DNA of 64,000 nt, from positions 95,474 to 159,473 of the forward strand of contig JBEKZV010000004.1 in NCBI GenBank assembly GCA_049509515.1. Direction: 5' to 3'. The notes beneath the pieces are model-generated. The model was not told the origin of the DNA and did no database searches. It saw nothing but the letters and a program-made list of their open reading frames with translations. The position numbers and the translations under genes were made by a program. The stretch is from JBEKCP01 sp049509515 (lineage in GTDB: Bacteria; Planctomycetota; Planctomycetia; Pirellulales; Thermoguttaceae). Positions within the stretch are counted from its first letter, which is position 1. Each line of letters starts with the position of its first letter. Below are positions 61,914-64,000 of the stretch, in pieces.

Positions 61914-62265
61914 CAACTGTCTGTCACACCGCGCCGAATAGGCCCCGCCCGGCCCGCTGACAAGGCCGTCGAAACCTGCTATAGTGCGCAATCCGCAGGC
62001 AAATTCGTCGCGCCCTTTCGCCGCCTGCCGGCGCGGGCCCGGATCGGAGGAGCCCGTGTGACACACTCCGATGTGCGAAGCGAGACGCATTGTCACATCA
62101 CTGGCCCGAGCGCGGCGCCGCAGCACACTTCCCGCCTCCAATGCCCGCGATTGATCTGGCTGGCTGAATTCGGCGAGCGTTATACTTCCCCAGCCGCGGC
62201 GTTGAATGCCATAACGTCGTGGTCCCGTCGATGAGCCCTTTATGGTTGTTTCACGGAGTCCTGCC
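61914..62265. other. Long leader of the NtrC-like gene
   Basis: 352 bases with a promoter at 61957-61985 and an inverted pair GTGTGACA / TGTCACAT near 62057-62098. A TATACT at 62181-62186 may be a second -10. No gene seen. Confidence 0.5.
61957..61985 (+). promoter_or_regulatory. Sigma-70-like promoter
   Basis: CTGACA and TATAGT are separated by 17 bases; the next gene begins 280 bases downstream. Confidence 0.5.
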
Positions 62266-63870
62266 ATGGCGCCTCTGCAAGTCCTGGTGGTCAGTAGCGA
62301 CGCGAGCGTTCGCGAGCGGCTGAGAGCCGTCTTGTGCCGGGAGGCGGTTTCCGCCGCGTGGGTGCAGAGCGGGCAGCAGTGCCTTGCGGCGTTGGAGCGC
62401 GCGCCGTGGCAGGCGCTCTTCCTGGACATCGAGACGGAGGGCGTCCAGGACGAGTTGGTGCGTCAAGCGGTGAGCATCCAGCCGCGGCTGGTGGTGGCCG
62501 TGTTGGCGGACCGCGCGGCGATGAACGTGGCGCGGCTGAGGATCTGCGCCGCGCACACGGAGTTCGTGGCGCTGCCGCTGGCGGACGGCGCCGTCCAGGC
62601 GGTGCTCCAGCGGGCGGCCGGCGCCCAGGCGCGGCGAGGCGGAAACGGCGCCGGGCCCGGCAGTGCCGCGGGCACGCCGCGGCAGGCGGGGCACGATGCG
62701 GAGCATGGTCGCGGCGCCCCGGCCCCGGACGCGGCGGACGACTGGAACGAGGCCTTCGCCCAGCTCGTCGCGTGCAGTCCCGCCATGCGGGCGGTGGTCG
62801 AGCTGGCGGGCCGGGTCGCGGCGACCGACGCCGCCGTGCTGATCCAGGGAGAAACCGGGACCGGCAAGGCACTGCTGGCCTACCAGATCCACCGGCGGAG
62901 CCGCCGGGCGGGCGGGCCCTTCGTCCGCGTGGCCTGCGGCGCACTACGCGAAAACGAGGCGGACGAAATGCTCTTCGGCCGGCCCGCCACGCCCTTCGTT
63001 CCTCAGGGCGCGCCAGCCGGCGCGGCGGGAAACGGCGGCGGGCACCCCATGTCCGAAACGCCTCCGGGACCGCTCGGGCAAATGAGGTCGCCCGCCTGTC
63101 CTCCCGCTTCGTCCGCGGCCAGCGCCCCGCCGGGCCTGCTGGCCTCCGCCCGCGGCGGCACCCTCTACCTGCAGAACGTCGAACGGCTGCCCTTCTCGAC
63201 CCAGGTCAAGCTCTGCGACGCTCTCCAGGGAGGCGACTACGATTGGCCGAGCATGCCGGACGCGGGCCGGGCCGACGTGCGGGTCGTCGCCTCGACCCGC
63301 CAAGACCTGAAGGCCGCCGTGGCCGAGAACCGCTTCTATTCCGGCCTGTACTACCTGCTCGACGTGATGCCCATAGCCGTCCCTCCGCTCCGCGAGCGGC
63401 GCGAGGACATCCGGCGGTTGGCCGAGTACTTCCTGGCCGCGGTCAGCCGGGCGTGGGGTCTGGGCAACCCGCCGCCGCAGTTCAACGAACAGGCGTGGGA
63501 GTGCCTGCTGGAATCCGCTTGGCCCGGCAACGCCCGGCAGTTGGCCGGCGTCGTCGCCCGCGCCGTCATACGCGGCGGCGGCGGCCAGATCCCCCGGGAG
63601 TGCGTGACGGAGCTGCTGCGGCCCGGCGCGGCGCCGCACGGGGCCTCCGATACGCTAAGCCTGCCGATGGTGGGGGGGCTGCGGACCATGGAGCGCTGGA
63701 TCATCGAGGAGGTGATCCGCCGCTGCCATGGAAACAAGGCGGCCGCCGCGCGAACCCTCGGACTGCACCGCCGGACGCTGTACCGCATGCTCGAAGACGG
63801 CGGCCCGCTGCTGGAGGCCCCGCCCGCGACGGCCATCGCGCCCGGCATCGTCGCCGTGGCCAGCCATTAA
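62266..63870 (+). CDS. NtrC-like regulator with lost GAFTGA and altered Walker B
   Basis: A 534-residue protein. An N-terminal receiver-like domain (1-115, possible phospho-acceptor Asp at 54 in LFLDIETEG) is followed by an AAA+ domain with intact Walker A (GETGTGK, 195-201) and a C-terminal Fis-type helix-turn-helix (about 480-515, NKAAAARTLGLHRRTLYRML). The sigma-54 contact loop GAFTGA is absent: after MLFGR a Pro/Gly-rich insert with a translated repeat runs from 240 to 285. Walker B reads GGTLYLQNV, without the usual Asp-Glu. It may bind DNA but is unlikely to activate sigma-54 polymerase in the usual way. GGAG precedes the ATG. Confidence 0.85.
   Translation: MAPLQVLVVSSDASVRERLRAVLCREAVSAAWVQSGQQCLAALERAPWQALFLDIETEGVQDELVRQAVSIQPRLVVAVLADRAAMNVARLRICAAHTEFVALPLADGAVQAVLQRAAGAQARRGGNGAGPGSAAGTPRQAGHDAEHGRGAPAPDAADDWNEAFAQLVACSPAMRAVVELAGRVAATDAAVLIQGETGTGKALLAYQIHRRSRRAGGPFVRVACGALRENEADEMLFGRPATPFVPQGAPAGAAGNGGGHPMSETPPGPLGQMRSPACPPASSAASAPPGLLASARGGTLYLQNVERLPFSTQVKLCDALQGGDYDWPSMPDAGRADVRVVASTRQDLKAAVAENRFYSGLYYLLDVMPIAVPPLRERREDIRRLAEYFLAAVSRAWGLGNPPPQFNEQAWECLLESAWPGNARQLAGVVARAVIRGGGGQIPRECVTELLRPGAAPHGASDTLSLPMVGGLRTMERWIIEEVIRRCHGNKAAAARTLGLHRRTLYRMLEDGGPLLEAPPATAIAPGIVAVASH
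62985..63012. repeat. CCACGCCCTTCGTTCCTCAG element inside the NtrC-like gene
   Basis: Same family as 47393-47422 and 57926-57951; here read in frame as ATPFVPQGAPA at the position of the GAFTGA loop. Confidence 0.9.
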
Positions 63871-63883
63871 CGATCTTGCCGTT

Positions 63884-63900
63884 TGGCGGGCGGGCTTGCC
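63884..63900. repeat. GGCGGGCGGGCTTGCC element, partial copy
   Basis: Short version of the element seen at 23435 and 57878, directly after the NtrC-like gene. Confidence 0.65.
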
Positions 63901-63914
63901 CCAATACCGTTCAA

Positions 63915-64000
63915 TTAGCCATAACCACGCATGCGGGAAAGGGTTTCGTCAAGGGCGGCGGACGGCAGTGTTCGGGACGTTTTTTGGCCCACTTGGAGAG
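63915..64000 (-). CDS. 3' end of a minus-strand gene (5' part outside window)
   Basis: A frame open to the right edge ends at TAA 63915-63917 and reads KTSRTLPSAALDETLSRMRG before the stop. Codon use fits real coding sequence, but only 27 codons are visible and no family can be named. Confidence 0.35.
   Translation of the reverse strand, partial: LQVGQKTSRTLPSAALDETLSRMRGYG

Overview
The window is high-GC DNA, densely coded on both strands, and almost certainly from a planctomycete (Pirellulales-like; genus not determinable by eye). Pointers are the many secreted toroid, DUF11, Cys-rich and HEAT proteins, the Tat-exported Gfo/Idh oxidoreductase, the heparinase and sulfotransferase genes, a small lipoprotein ending in a PYYTxRGPRDFL-type motif, and -10 boxes (TACAAT/TATAAT) lying only a few bases before several start codons. 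No rRNA, tRNA, CRISPR array, phage gene or complete insertion sequence was seen.

Layout. 1-1.9 kb: 3' part of an AAA ATPase/TOPRIM-like protein followed by a Phd-like antitoxin. 2-4.8 kb: secreted DUF11-repeat protein, then a 650-base intergenic region with a candidate structured RNA. 5.4-10.2 kb: tyrA, a purS-purL fusion and purQ. 10.3-12.8 kb: a Dabb-domain protein and a secreted toroid (prenyltransferase-repeat) protein. 12.8-19.4 kb, minus strand: GH57 glucanotransferase and glgA (glycogen metabolism), pyrE, kdsC and kdsD (Kdo synthesis). 19.6-25.7 kb: a 28-residue basic peptide, an HDOD/degenerate-GGDEF regulator, a zinc-ribbon membrane protein, a HIT protein, scpA, an RNase Z-like hydrolase and nikR. 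25.7-37.5 kb: a secreted protein with two toroid domains, an SSS transporter, a Cys-rich secreted protein, a large protein of unknown function, a helical-repeat protein and a DUF255 thioredoxin-like protein. 37.5-47.2 kb: a truncated DUF1016 gene, heparinase II/III, Gfo/Idh oxidoreductase, TPR-sulfotransferase and FAD reductase. 48-54.1 kb: RND efflux permease, adaptor and a divergent TolC. 54.3-64 kb: lipoprotein, metallophosphoesterase, MsbA-like ABC exporter, methyltransferase, MscS channel, HEAT-like protein, a secreted protein of unknown function and an NtrC-like regulator.

Working together: tyrA, purL, purQ and pyrE are amino-acid and nucleotide biosynthesis; GH57 and glgA handle storage glucan; kdsC and kdsD imply a Kdo-containing outer membrane, which fits the RND/TolC efflux parts and the MsbA-like exporter; scpA serves chromosome condensation; heparinase, Gfo/Idh and sulfotransferase genes suggest work on sulfated or acidic polysaccharide.

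The most unusual property is repetition: about eleven families of short, mostly palindromic repeats are scattered between genes, and several members lie inside reading frames (purL, GH57, HDOD regulator, NtrC-like regulator, probably the DUF11 protein) where they appear to be translated as in-frame inserts at domain linkers. This resembles the in-gene palindromic elements known from Rickettsia. No mobilising enzyme is encoded in the window.
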